A DNA stretch of 9,591 nt from CAMBDR01 sp046597185. GTDB lineage: Bacteria > Pseudomonadota > Gammaproteobacteria > Burkholderiales > Burkholderiaceae_D. The notes below the pieces were generated by a model. That model was given only the letters and a program-made list of their open reading frames with translations, had not been told where the DNA came from and searched no databases. The stretch lies in NCBI GenBank assembly GCA_046597185.1, contig JBKJLF010000756.1, positions 1 to 9,591 of the forward strand, written 5' to 3'. Within the stretch, counting starts at the first letter, position 1; each line of letters starts with the position of its first letter. Of this stretch, positions 1 to 7,214 are shown in pieces. The translations under genes were made by a program, and so were the position numbers.

Positions 1-489
1 GATATGTTGCAACAGGGTATTTAAGGCTGGTAGGGCCGCATGATTCATTCTTTCTGCAGCCTTGTCGATATTGCCTTCTTCCACCAAATCCGCAAAATCA
101 ATAAATGATTCGTAGTAGCGTTGACGATCCTGTTCGATTTCTTGAATAAGTTGGCGACTGCCAGTATCACTAGTCATTGTTTGTAATTGTGGGAACTCCG
201 TATCAATCAACCTTTTTAATTGATCGATTTGTTCATATAAATTGACACGTTGTTGTTTATCTTTTTGAATAATGAGGCTGACAATATGCAGCGAAGCTTG
301 CCTTGAATCGCTGGCAATTTTATGGATTGAGGTCGTGTTACGCCAATGTTGTTCGATGACTGCAGTATTGCGGTCGAGTAATTGAATAAATCGCCAAAAA
401 CCGATGAGCGTAATCAACACCATCAAAATTAAGAGCATGCTATAGCTAATGGTAAGGCGAATGCTAATTTTAAAATCACGAAAACGCAT
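1..489 (-). CDS. Membrane receptor, probable methyl-accepting chemotaxis protein (4HB sensor), 3' part missing
   Basis: I translated 163 residues from the ATG at 489 down to base 1 with no stop, so the C-terminal part lies outside the window. The protein starts MRFRDFKISIRLTISYSMLL, a basic and amphipathic start followed by one hydrophobic segment at about residues 13-33. Residues 35-163 are helical and polar, with heptad-like Leu/Ile spacing, as in the periplasmic four-helix-bundle (4HB_MCP) ligand-binding domain. The 'FKISIRLTISYSM' opening is typical of chemoreceptors that sense small ligands and signal through CheA/CheW. The signalling domain is not seen, so a histidine kinase or diguanylate cyclase with the same sensor remains possible. 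An AGGA sequence lies 6 bases before the ATG. The gene follows the histidine kinase gene by 64 bp on the same strand, with no hairpin terminator between, so co-transcription is plausible. Confidence 0.75.
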   Translation of the reverse strand, partial: MRFRDFKISIRLTISYSMLLILMVLITLIGFWRFIQLLDRNTAVIEQHWRNTTSIHKIASDSRQASLHIVSLIIQKDKQQRVNLYEQIDQLKRLIDTEFPQLQTMTSDTGSRQLIQEIEQDRQRYYESFIDFADLVEEGNIDKAAERMNHAALPALNTLLQHI

Positions 490-553
490 GGGGCTATCCT
501 AAAGTGCGACAAACAATGATTGGTCAGCGGCAAGGCATCGGGAGAATATAAGA

Positions 554-2815
554 TCAAGTCACCGTGCCATCACCACCATCCGGTGCGTAAGTCGGCAAAA
601 CCATTGAAATGACAGTGCCTTTCCCGATTTGGCTCTGAATCGAAATTTTCCCCCCTAGTACACCCGTCACTAAATTATAAACAATATGCATGCCCAGACC
701 AGAGCCACCCTGGCCCAGTTTTGTAGTGAAAAACGGATCGAATACGCGTGATAAATGCTCTTGCGAAATGCCCACGCCATCATCACTGAATGTGATTTCG
801 ATATTTTGCTCATCGAGCCGTTTGGTTGCCAGATGCATACTGCCTTGGTTACGTCCCTCAAAGGCGTGGGCCAGGGAATTAGTAACAAAATTGGTAATTA
901 TTTGGCCCAAGGGGCCGGGGTAGCTTTCTACTGCAATATCAGGCTGGAGGTCGAGTTGCAATGTGTAAGGCGTTTTTTTATACATTGGTTCGAGTGTGGT
1001 GAGAACTTCCTCCAGGGCTTGGCGTAAATCAAAGCTACGTCGATGGTTACTTGATTGATCCACTGCCACTTGTTTAAAGCTGCTCACCAGTTCTGCCGCA
1101 CGCTGTAAGTTGCGCACCAAAATCTCCGAACCCTTGGCCGAGGCTTCCAGAGATTGTGCCAAAATGGCGCGCCGTGGATGGCCGCTGCGGATTTCATTGA
1201 GCATGAAATCCGCATTTTCTTGCAGGGTGCTGGCGACCGTTACGCTATTGCCAATGGGTGTATTTAGCTCATGTGCGACCCCCGCTACCAAGGAACCCAG
1301 TGCGGCCATTTTTTCAGAGCGCAATAATTCGCCTTGCATATTTTTTAAAGAACCCAAAGCTTCGCCTAACTCGTGATTGGCTTCTTCCAAATTCAGGGTG
1401 CGTTGACGCACTCGCTGTTCGAGCTGAATATTTAATTCACGAATTTCATTTTCAATTTCGCGTTGTCGGCTTACATCAATGGGAGAAATTAAAATCATTT
1501 TTATGCCGCTCGCTTCTATTATTCGGCTGGAGAGCAGGCAAGTATAGATATGTCGGCTTTTGTTGCGAAATTTAACTTCATAGCGATCAACATATTGCTG
1601 GCGCATTAATAAGTCGAGAAAGGGTTTACGGTCACCGGGGTCAGCCCAAATCTGTATTTCATCGGGTGTTTTTCCTAGCATTTCTTCGCGCGTGTAGCCA
1701 ATTTGTTGTAGCATTGCATCGTTGACTTCAAGATAGTGATCTTCACTAAAGCTAAGCAATGCCAACGGCACAGGGGAGCGTTGAAACAGGCTAACGAACT
1801 TAATTTCGCTATTGCGCAATGAGCGCTCGGATTGATGCAGGCGGCGAATATGAATTATTAGGAAAAATGTTAATATTCCTATTAAAAGAATGGTTGCGCT
1901 AGCAAATAAAATCCGATCGCGAGTACGATCTTCCCATGCGCGTAAAATAGTGTCAAAATCACGGCCAAATACCGTGGTAATGGGGAAGGATGCCATCTTG
2001 TGGTAGGTAAACAAACGGTTTTGCGGTTCTTTCTCGTTTAAAAATACGCTGTCTTCAAACGATCCCTCGACTGGTCCCTGATTGAGTTTCTTCAATGCCG
2101 ACGAACCGGAAATATCGAGATCGATATAATGTACGTCAAATGGTGAGCGTACAATAACATGCCCATCATTTAAAAACAGTGACACAATCGCCTGACTGTT
2201 TTTCGCCACGCGCGCATACACATTACTGAAGTAGGAAACACTGATATCGGTACTGATCAAGCCCAAATGTCTGCCGCTGATGTCATACAAATTGACCGCC
2301 ATGGGTAATACCAGACGATTATCATAATAGCGCTGGAATGGACGCCCAATGACGGGTTTTTTGTGCTCCGGATGTTTGAGCAGGTAATCAATATACAGCC
2401 GATCTGAGCCATCTACCTGATGGGCCGGATAATCGAGTGATGTGACCCAACTTTTACCATCCAAATTAACAAATTGTAATGCTGTGAGGAAGCGGTTGTC
2501 TTGCAAGCCTTCGGTGATGACTTTGCGCAATGCCACTTCATCGCTATTGGTTTGGCCACTCTCAATGGAGGCGTGAATGGTGCTGGCAATGGTATTGAGT
2601 TTGCGCTCGGCATCTTGCATGGTTTGTGTTGCATGTTCTTCCAACAAGCGTACCGTGATTAAACCATTGGCTTTTTCTGATTCCAAAGTGAGCTGGCGAT
2701 CTTGTGCCACCGTCCACCAGGTTTGTCCGATGATGGCTGCAATCGTCAAAGCCACGAAAAATAATAGAATCGGGCTCGCGTCGCGTAATTTTTGAGCACT
2801 TACTACAATTTTCAT
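554..2815 (-). CDS. Membrane sensor histidine kinase (dCache-like sensor, PAS, HisKA, HATPase)
   Basis: This is a 753-residue membrane sensor kinase. Membrane helices lie at about residues 14-34 and 301-323 and enclose a periplasmic region of about 265 residues that resembles a double-Cache (PDC) small-molecule sensor, with a 'YIDYLLKHPEHKKPVIGRPF' stretch at 141-160. A PAS domain follows at about 338-452, then a coiled coil at about 453-500. The dimerisation/phosphoacceptor helix reads AGVAHELNTPIG, with His515 the likely phosphorylation site. The ATPase domain has an N box around Asn642/Asn646, a G1 box DDGVGI (678-683), an F box FDPFF (692-696) and a G2 box GGSGLGMHI (703-711), so all catalytic motifs look intact. 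There is no receiver domain. AAGG lies 9 bases before the ATG. No response regulator is encoded nearby, so its partner is unknown. The ligand cannot be named from sequence. Confidence 0.93.
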   Translation of the reverse strand: MKIVVSAQKLRDASPILLFFVALTIAAIIGQTWWTVAQDRQLTLESEKANGLITVRLLEEHATQTMQDAERKLNTIASTIHASIESGQTNSDEVALRKVITEGLQDNRFLTALQFVNLDGKSWVTSLDYPAHQVDGSDRLYIDYLLKHPEHKKPVIGRPFQRYYDNRLVLPMAVNLYDISGRHLGLISTDISVSYFSNVYARVAKNSQAIVSLFLNDGHVIVRSPFDVHYIDLDISGSSALKKLNQGPVEGSFEDSVFLNEKEPQNRLFTYHKMASFPITTVFGRDFDTILRAWEDRTRDRILFASATILLIGILTFFLIIHIRRLHQSERSLRNSEIKFVSLFQRSPVPLALLSFSEDHYLEVNDAMLQQIGYTREEMLGKTPDEIQIWADPGDRKPFLDLLMRQQYVDRYEVKFRNKSRHIYTCLLSSRIIEASGIKMILISPIDVSRQREIENEIRELNIQLEQRVRQRTLNLEEANHELGEALGSLKNMQGELLRSEKMAALGSLVAGVAHELNTPIGNSVTVASTLQENADFMLNEIRSGHPRRAILAQSLEASAKGSEILVRNLQRAAELVSSFKQVAVDQSSNHRRSFDLRQALEEVLTTLEPMYKKTPYTLQLDLQPDIAVESYPGPLGQIITNFVTNSLAHAFEGRNQGSMHLATKRLDEQNIEITFSDDGVGISQEHLSRVFDPFFTTKLGQGGSGLGMHIVYNLVTGVLGGKISIQSQIGKGTVISMVLPTYAPDGGDGTVT

Positions 2816-2947
2816 GCAAAAGACCTTTCACAGGCGAGGATTGGGTCGATGATCTTGGTTGAATGGTTGACTCATTGATTCTTTCTTACATCGTTGAATA
2901 TAATTGCGATAAACCAGTTTGAGTGTACAGCAAGACGGGCCGATTTT

Positions 2948-3661
2948 TTATGCAAAAACATTGAGCAAACCGGAAATTGTGCGGTTGCCTACATCATAGG
3001 CCCGATTTACCTGATTTCGGCGCTCAGATTGTTGGTTTTGATCCTGATTTCCTTGGTTTTGTTGTTGCGCTAATTCAGCTTGCGCCTGTAATTCTAACTG
3101 TTGTGCTTGCGCTGCGACGGCCAAATCGGGACCAGAAGGCTCGGCGGGTGCCAGTGCGGCAGCGCGTACAATCCGGGCGCGTTCAATCGTTTCTTGTGGT
3201 GTGCGGCCTGGTGAGACATCAATTCCTACCTCGCCACCAATCGCATAATCGACCCCGTCCGGCCCTTTTTGGTAGGTGTAGGATGCGCCAGAGGTAGCCA
3301 GTCCACCTGCAGCAGCCAAATGCGCAGCTTCATGTTGCCTTACTTCAAGGTCGCGCGCCTTGAGTTTGGAAACGAGAACTCTTTGTTCATCGGTGAGCTG
3401 GGTGCGACTATTTTGCGCTTTGCTGCCCTGTTTGCTGCTGTTGGTGCTGTTGGTGCTGTTGGCGTCGCTGGTATTGTTGGTGTTGCCATCTTGGGCCTGG
3501 GTGCTGCCTTCGGTAGTGATGCTATTGCGCCCAGCGGCAACGGTATTGCTGGCTTGCGGGTTTTGCTCGACTGCTGGCCGGATAGTGCGCGCGCCAAAGC
3601 GCTCCCCATTGGCTGGCGGGGTAAAGCTGTTGGCTGCGGGTGAAATGGCTGAAATTGGCAT
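2948..3661 (-). CDS. SprA-related putative metalloprotease (CJM1_0395-type)
   Basis: This 237-residue protein matches the SprA-related (PF12118-like) family of putative metalloproteases. The core at about residues 88-190 holds HEAAH (His110, Glu111, His114), an HExxH zinc-binding motif. It continues with the family-typical GGLATSGASYTYQKGPDG, GGEVGIDVSPGRTP and a helix ending in ALAPAEPSGPDLAVAAQA. Glu144 in GGEVGID is a possible third zinc ligand (inference). Residues 1-87 are low-complexity (Asn, Ser, Thr, Gln) and look disordered; residues 184-215 are Gln/Ala-rich and probably helical. There is no signal peptide. No good Shine-Dalgarno precedes the ATG at 3661, but the MPISAISPAANSF start fits the family and no better start exists. 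Proteolysis has, to my knowledge, not been shown for this family, so the function is predicted only. A TTGACC/TTAAAG pair (3719-3724 and 3696-3701, minus strand, 17-bp spacer) is a weak promoter candidate. The next gene, the kinase, starts 132 bp downstream. Confidence 0.85.
   Translation of the reverse strand: MPISAISPAANSFTPPANGERFGARTIRPAVEQNPQASNTVAAGRNSITTEGSTQAQDGNTNNTSDANSTNSTNSSKQGSKAQNSRTQLTDEQRVLVSKLKARDLEVRQHEAAHLAAAGGLATSGASYTYQKGPDGVDYAIGGEVGIDVSPGRTPQETIERARIVRAAALAPAEPSGPDLAVAAQAQQLELQAQAELAQQQNQGNQDQNQQSERRNQVNRAYDVGNRTISGLLNVFA
3434..3460 (-). repeat. 9-bp coding microrepeat in the metalloprotease gene
   Basis: On the plus strand the unit GGTGCTGTT occurs twice exactly (3443-3451, 3452-3460), after a variant copy at 3434-3442. 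Read on the minus strand it encodes Asn-Ser-Thr repeats in the low-complexity N-terminal segment of the metalloprotease-like protein. Copy changes would keep the reading frame. Confidence 0.7.
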
Positions 3662-3757
3662 CAGATCGAATACAGTGATTTGCGTTAAGACATGGCTTTA
3701 ATCATTGTAATCTGCGCTGGTCAAAAAGAAAATGAATTTTACACAAGAACTGCGAGT

Positions 3758-3803
3758 GGAGGAAACGAAGTGGGATTTTATCCAGTGGCATTCGTATTCC
3801 TCC
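3758..3803 (-). other. Stem-loop downstream of the chalcone isomerase-like gene
   Basis: Read on the minus strand, GGAGGAATACGAA (3803-3791) pairs with TTCGTTTCCTCC (3769-3758), giving 12 base pairs with one bulged T. A small GGAT/ATCC hairpin sits inside the loop, and an outer TGC/GCA pairing is possible across a bulge. It begins 12 bases after the stop codon at 3816. No U-tract follows directly; only a weaker T-rich stretch at about 3723-3735 is present. It could stabilise the 3' end of the transcript or act as a weak terminator. It is not a textbook intrinsic terminator. Confidence 0.45.
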
Positions 3804-3815
3804 GCAATGGCTTGC

Positions 3816-4403
3816 TTAATTTGCGCCACCAAGTAACTGTGGTTTGAGCGAAGAATCGACAGGTTTATCACCCAGCCAGATTTTTAGCACGGCATTATAA
3901 AATAATTGATCCGGGATGATATCGCCTATGGGCTTGCCATTGACACTGCTTTGTGTTCCACGGCCGGGAATCCAGTCAAGATAGATGGAATCGCCTTTTT
4001 TTAGGGCCGGTATCAAATTGAATATTTCGCCAAACTGTTGTATTTGATTAACTAGTTTTTTCTTGTCTGCGGAATCAGCATTGGCATTTAAACCGGTCAT
4101 GAAACTGGCACCAAAATCATCCCCCGTCACTTCACGCAACATGACCATTTTCATACGGCGCGGGCCAGCCGAGGCTAAAATGTCAGTCACCGTGGTTTTT
4201 TTCTCGGGTAAATACAAACCCGCCACATAGACTTTGAAAATCGCTTTTGTGCGCACACCCGCGCCATTGAGTATTAAATCCACATTGGCAAGTTTCACGC
4301 TGTCTTCCATCTTGACGCCCGCAACTTCTAGCGCCAGTGCATTGCAAGATAGTGTCAACAGCATACAGCCTGCCGTCCAGAATTTTTTCAAGTGTTGGTT
4401 CAT
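3816..4403 (-). CDS. Exported chalcone isomerase-like protein
   Basis: This 195-residue protein has a Sec signal peptide (about residues 1-25, probable cleavage after NALA) and so is probably periplasmic. The mature part fits the bacterial chalcone isomerase-like family (Chalcone_3 type): LNGAGVRTKAIFKVYVAGLY at 45-64 is the hallmark segment. The C-terminal IWLGDKPVDSSLKPQLLG is also typical of the family. Plant chalcone isomerases close the flavanone ring, but bacterial members of this type mostly have no known substrate; a flavonoid role is not implied. The frame stays open to an ATG at 4463. I chose 4403 because GGAG lies 8 bases upstream, the signal peptide then begins correctly (MNQHLKKFW), and a perfect TATAAT lies between the two ATGs. 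The preceding solute-binding-like gene ends 118 bp upstream, so this gene probably has its own promoter. Confidence 0.88.
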   Translation of the reverse strand: MNQHLKKFWTAGCMLLTLSCNALALEVAGVKMEDSVKLANVDLILNGAGVRTKAIFKVYVAGLYLPEKKTTVTDILASAGPRRMKMVMLREVTGDDFGASFMTGLNANADSADKKKLVNQIQQFGEIFNLIPALKKGDSIYLDWIPGRGTQSSVNGKPIGDIIPDQLFYNAVLKIWLGDKPVDSSLKPQLLGGAN

Positions 4404-4436
4404 GTCGGGTCTCCGAAGAAGGTAAGTAGTGTGCCC

Positions 4437-4463
4437 ATTATACAAACAAATATTCGTCTGCAA
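4437..4463 (-). promoter_or_regulatory. Candidate sigma-70 promoter of the chalcone isomerase-like gene
   Basis: On the minus strand a perfect -10 TATAAT (4442-4437) lies about 33 bases before the ATG at 4403. The best -35 is weak: TTGCAG (4463-4458), 3 of 6 matches with a short 15-bp spacer. Transcription would start near 4430, giving an untranslated leader of roughly 27 bases that contains the GGAG ribosome site. The strong -10 and weak -35 suggest either low basal activity or help from an activator. Confidence 0.42.
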
Positions 4464-4521
4464 TGACTTTGCGGGCGTGAAAGGCTAATTGAACTGTGTT
4501 GATTTTGAGAGAAAACCCTGG

Positions 4522-5388
4522 TTAGCGCCCCGCATTATTGGCCCAATAGCGCTCAGGAATTGCCAGATTCTCTTTGGACAAAGTGTTGTCAGGTAGCACC
4601 AGCCGCAGGCGCTTGTCCAAGGCGACTTCTTTAACTACTTCAATAATCGCGGGATGCTCATTAAATAATTTCATGAATGAACCGTCAGCATAGGCTTTGT
4701 GCAGGCCGGCTTCAATCACGCGTGCCATTGCTTCATCTTTTTTATGCGTATAGAAAATAAAATCATTGCGGTAGGATAAGACCAGATGCGGTTCCACCAT
4801 CAGATTGGGGGCATCCACCTGATGATTGCGCCATTCTGAAAATACCACCGTGGCCCCCCGTGGAATGTAATCAATGCCGCCCAAATCGAGCAGCTTGAAC
4901 AATCCGTCATATTTCATTCTGGTAAAGGGTAGTTTGGCTTCGTCCATCAAATCGCCAATGCCCCAGCCAAATCCGATTCCGGCCTTGAATTGACGCAAAT
5001 CGTCCAGCGTTTTGATTTTGGCAAAATCGGCTTGACGGCGCTTGTTGATGAGAAAAATACGCTGCCCATATAGGCCGCGATACAGTGGGATGCGAATCGG
5101 ACGGAAGTTGGTTTCGAACTTTGGTTCCATCGTGGTCCAAATCAGGTTAATGTTTTTGCCTTGTTCCAGTTCCAGCGTGGCGCGACTCACTTCCATGACC
5201 AGCGGATGTTGTTGCAGCGTTGCCTTGACCTTGGCTTTGGCAAAGGCCAATTCCAACAAAGCAAGCGGGAACTTTTCTCTTGGGTCATCGTTGGTCGAGT
5301 AACGTGGATAGCGCACCACGAACTCATTTTCACCCGCGATGAGCAATGTGTGCCACATCAAAACGATAAAAAAGATGACGATTTTCAT
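4522..5388 (-). CDS. Exported solute-binding-like protein (periplasmic binding protein type 2 fold)
   Basis: This 288-residue protein starts MKIVIFFIVLMWHTLLIAGE, a signal peptide with probable cleavage near residues 18-19. The mature part resembles family 3 (amino-acid type) solute-binding proteins. It opens with a FVVRYPRYSTNDDPR strand, has the FRPIRIPLYRGLYGQRIFLI segment at about 95-114 common in stand-alone members of this group, then KTLDDLRQFKAGIGFGWG at 126-143, a hinge-type region. It ends with a helix before ADGSFMKLFNEHP. No permease or ATPase gene is beside it, so it may feed a sensor or receptor rather than an ABC transporter; this is inference. The frame is open to an ATG at 5481, but that would put 31 polar residues before the signal peptide and would overlap a promoter-like sequence at 5449-5477. 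The ribosome site before 5388 is weak. The ligand cannot be predicted. Confidence 0.82.
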   Translation of the reverse strand: MKIVIFFIVLMWHTLLIAGENEFVVRYPRYSTNDDPREKFPLALLELAFAKAKVKATLQQHPLVMEVSRATLELEQGKNINLIWTTMEPKFETNFRPIRIPLYRGLYGQRIFLINKRRQADFAKIKTLDDLRQFKAGIGFGWGIGDLMDEAKLPFTRMKYDGLFKLLDLGGIDYIPRGATVVFSEWRNHQVDAPNLMVEPHLVLSYRNDFIFYTHKKDEAMARVIEAGLHKAYADGSFMKLFNEHPAIIEVVKEVALDKRLRLVLPDNTLSKENLAIPERYWANNAGR

Positions 5389-5448
5389 GGCCGGAATGGT
5401 GAGAGCTAAGGGGAAAATGGCCTCGGATGAAATCGAGGTCTGGTTTAG

Positions 5449-5477
5449 ATCATAGTGATAAAATCGGCGTTGGGCAA
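5449..5477 (-). promoter_or_regulatory. Candidate sigma-70 promoter of the solute-binding-like gene
   Basis: On the minus strand a -35 TTGCCC (5477-5472, 4 of 6) and a -10 TATGAT (5454-5449, 5 of 6) are separated by 17 bp. Transcription would begin near 5442, leaving a leader of about 54 bases before the ATG at 5388. The leader could form a short hairpin with CCTCG/CGAGG arms at 5421-5425 and 5434-5438. This placement supports the 5388 start over 5481. Confidence 0.5.
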
Positions 5478-5494
5478 GCATTAAATGACGTTTG

Positions 5495-5519
5495 GCACTG
5501 ATTAGCTGCTAATTCGTGC
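5495..5519. promoter_or_regulatory. 25-bp interrupted palindrome, operator-like
   Basis: The arms GCACTGATTAGC (5495-5506) and GCTAATTCGTGC (5508-5519) flank a single T. Ten of twelve positions pair; the inner six, ATTAGC/GCTAAT, are perfect. It lies 17 bases upstream of the candidate -35 of the solute-binding-like gene and 45 bases after the NTF2-like stop. The position suits an activator or repressor site. No T-run follows on either strand, so a terminator is less likely. The binding protein is unknown. Confidence 0.45.
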
Positions 5520-5564
5520 AGGTTTTCAGTTGGATGAGACAAGTCGCCATGTGCCGGGGTTGGC

Positions 5565-6035
5565 TTAGCTTTTTTTCTGCCGATACAAAGCCAAGCCCTT
5601 GGCAGCTTGTTTGCGAATCGCGTTTTTGACCAGGGGAGACCATCCCAGCAGCGCCCCTTTGATCCCCAGTGCCTGGTATGACCATTTCCATAAATTAAAC
5701 TGATCGGTATGCGTGACGATTTTGCCGTTGCGGAAAACAAAGCGAGCATGAATATCGTTGACGACTTTTCGGCCCGTTTGGGAAAAGGTGTAGGTAGCGA
5801 CCCAATGCGCTTTACCCTGTTGCTCATCTGCTTCAACTCCGTCGAAAACCAGATTCAAATCGACCGAGCGTGACAGTAGCATACGCCACATATCACCCGC
5901 TTCCTGGCCCTGTAAATTCGGGAATACCGGATCGGAGAAACTCACGTCGGCTGCATAGCAGGCAACCATGGCTTCTGGATCGCGTTTTTGAAAGGCGCTA
6001 TAAAAATTGTGAATCAATAGTGCATTGGGATGCAT
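5565..6035 (-). CDS. Nuclear transport factor 2 (SnoaL-like) family protein
   Basis: This 156-residue protein has the length and pattern of the NTF2-like/SnoaL superfamily, small cone-shaped alpha+beta barrels that bind or convert small molecules. It opens with an N-terminal helix pair, LIHNFYSAFQKRDPEAMVAC (7-26), then YAADVSFSDPVFPNLQGQEA (27-46), the usual opening of the barrel. The closing strands include HARFVFRNGKIVTHTDQFNL (96-115) and end in WKWSYQALG. Residues 125-156 form a basic C-terminal extension, probably helical. There is no signal peptide, so it is likely cytoplasmic. AAAGGA lies 7 bases before the ATG, a strong ribosome site. It starts 72 bp after the CHAD gene on the same strand with no terminator seen, so the two may share a transcript. 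The superfamily includes isomerases, cyclases and non-enzymatic binders; the substrate is unknown. Confidence 0.88.
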   Translation of the reverse strand: MHPNALLIHNFYSAFQKRDPEAMVACYAADVSFSDPVFPNLQGQEAGDMWRMLLSRSVDLNLVFDGVEADEQQGKAHWVATYTFSQTGRKVVNDIHARFVFRNGKIVTHTDQFNLWKWSYQALGIKGALLGWSPLVKNAIRKQAAKGLALYRQKKS

Positions 6036-6107
6036 GGCAGAATCCTTTGTAAAGTACCTGGTAAAAAATGGCGCTACATTGAGTGAAAGACAGTTGACTG
6101 GCTGAGA

Positions 6108-7214
6108 TTATGAACGAATGTGATGTTTGTGTCGATGCTGCTTGCCCGCTTGTTGTGGCGGCGGTACCGAGCCAAATTGCTGCCATAAGTCGCTCAACTC
6201 ATCTACATGGTCTTGCATTTGTTGTGCTAACGCTGGCCGAACCCGCTCCACGACCGTCTTCAAACCGGGTGACTCCATCTGTAGTTGCGGCAATAGTTGA
6301 TCTGCCACCGCCAAATCATTGAGCGTGCCTAACTTGTCTTGCAAAGCTTTTAGTGCGCGTAAAAACGGTCTGATTTGATCTTTTTTATACAGGGATTGCA
6401 AAAACTCGGTGGCGTAGCGCATTTTCTTGGCAGCGATGCGCAGCCGATGTCGTTGTTCCGGCCTGAGTGTGGGAAGTTGGTAAGCTCGCTTGAGTAAGAC
6501 TTTCTGCCGCTGCCCAAGCATCCGGTCGGCCATTTCGGAGATGCTTGCCTCAGACGCGCACGCGCATGAGGTTTGGTTCCAGTCGTTAATCTGATCCAGT
6601 AATTGGCGATAGCCTGGTGATACAACTTCTGCCACCACAGTGCCAGTCAAGGCCAGGCTTTTGGCTTGAATCGCTTGCAATAAGCTACGGAGCCCAGGGA
6701 TTGGCGGTGTTGTTTCTGCCAGCGTGGCGAGTGTGGCTTGATGCAATACTTCCCAATCCCGTCCGGCCCCGAGCCGGGATAGTAAGTCTTCCAGCGCTGT
6801 GCGTAAATCTTGTGGTGGGTGGTGCCAGGCTTCAAACAATTTGAAAGCCGAAACCAGGCGGCGCAGGCCCACTCGCATTTGGTGCAAACTTTCCTTACCC
6901 TGGCCTTGCGCCACAGCGGCTTCATTGGCGCGAATATGTTGCAGGCAGTTTTGCACGATGGCTTGCAATGCCCGTTCGACTGGCCATTTGTGCGATAAGC
7001 TTAAGGCAGTCGCTTCTACGGCAATGCGCGGCTTGATCAGAATGGGGCGGCAGACCGATGTTGCAACCGGGTCACTGGCAGGGAAGCTGTCTTGCAAAGC
7101 AATATCCAAGGCATGTTCCGGGTCGGCGTGCCAATGGCTTGAGGAATGAGAATGGGGTGCGCCGGGTTTTTTGCGCTGGCCAGATTTGGCATTGATCAAT
7201 GTGATTGCTTTCAT
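6108..7214 (-). CDS. CHAD domain protein with N-terminal SFPASDP motif
   Basis: This 368-residue protein carries a CHAD domain (conserved histidine alpha-helical domain), basic helical bundles known in some members to bind inorganic polyphosphate. The first half has SLHQMRVGLRRLVSAFKLFE (109-128). The second has HRLRIAAKKMRYATEFLQSL (256-275) and ALKALQDKLGTLNDLAVADQ (287-306); the His/Arg/Lys rows are the family signature. Before the domain, residues 30-53 read ADPEHALDIALQDSFPASDP followed by VATS, a motif I know mainly from small stand-alone proteins. The tail KQHRHKHHIRS is His-rich. No CYTH domain or polyphosphate kinase is nearby. The frame is open to an ATG at 7385. I chose 7214, where the SFPASDP leader starts naturally, although its ribosome site (AAGAG) is weak. 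An ATG at 7310 with AGG upstream would add 32 residues and is a real alternative. Confidence 0.87.
   Translation of the reverse strand: MKAITLINAKSGQRKKPGAPHSHSSSHWHADPEHALDIALQDSFPASDPVATSVCRPILIKPRIAVEATALSLSHKWPVERALQAIVQNCLQHIRANEAAVAQGQGKESLHQMRVGLRRLVSAFKLFEAWHHPPQDLRTALEDLLSRLGAGRDWEVLHQATLATLAETTPPIPGLRSLLQAIQAKSLALTGTVVAEVVSPGYRQLLDQINDWNQTSCACASEASISEMADRMLGQRQKVLLKRAYQLPTLRPEQRHRLRIAAKKMRYATEFLQSLYKKDQIRPFLRALKALQDKLGTLNDLAVADQLLPQLQMESPGLKTVVERVRPALAQQMQDHVDELSDLWQQFGSVPPPQQAGKQHRHKHHIRS

Noticed and set aside
490..553. Separate promoter for the receptor gene, including a flagellar sigma-28 type
   Set aside because: A TATATT exists at 545-550 on the minus strand, but no matching -35 or sigma-28 elements (TAAA, GCCGATAA) were found.
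3269..3643. 124-residue hydrophobic plus-strand frame over the metalloprotease gene
   Set aside because: It is the antisense reading of the Asn/Ser/Thr-rich segment, whose reverse complement gives Val/Gly/Ala-rich runs. The minus-strand frame has the HEAAH motif and family match.
5450..5836. 128-residue minus-strand frame overlapping the NTF2-like gene and the next promoter region
   Set aside because: It is out of frame with the NTF2-like gene, has no recognisable domain, and covers the palindrome and promoter.
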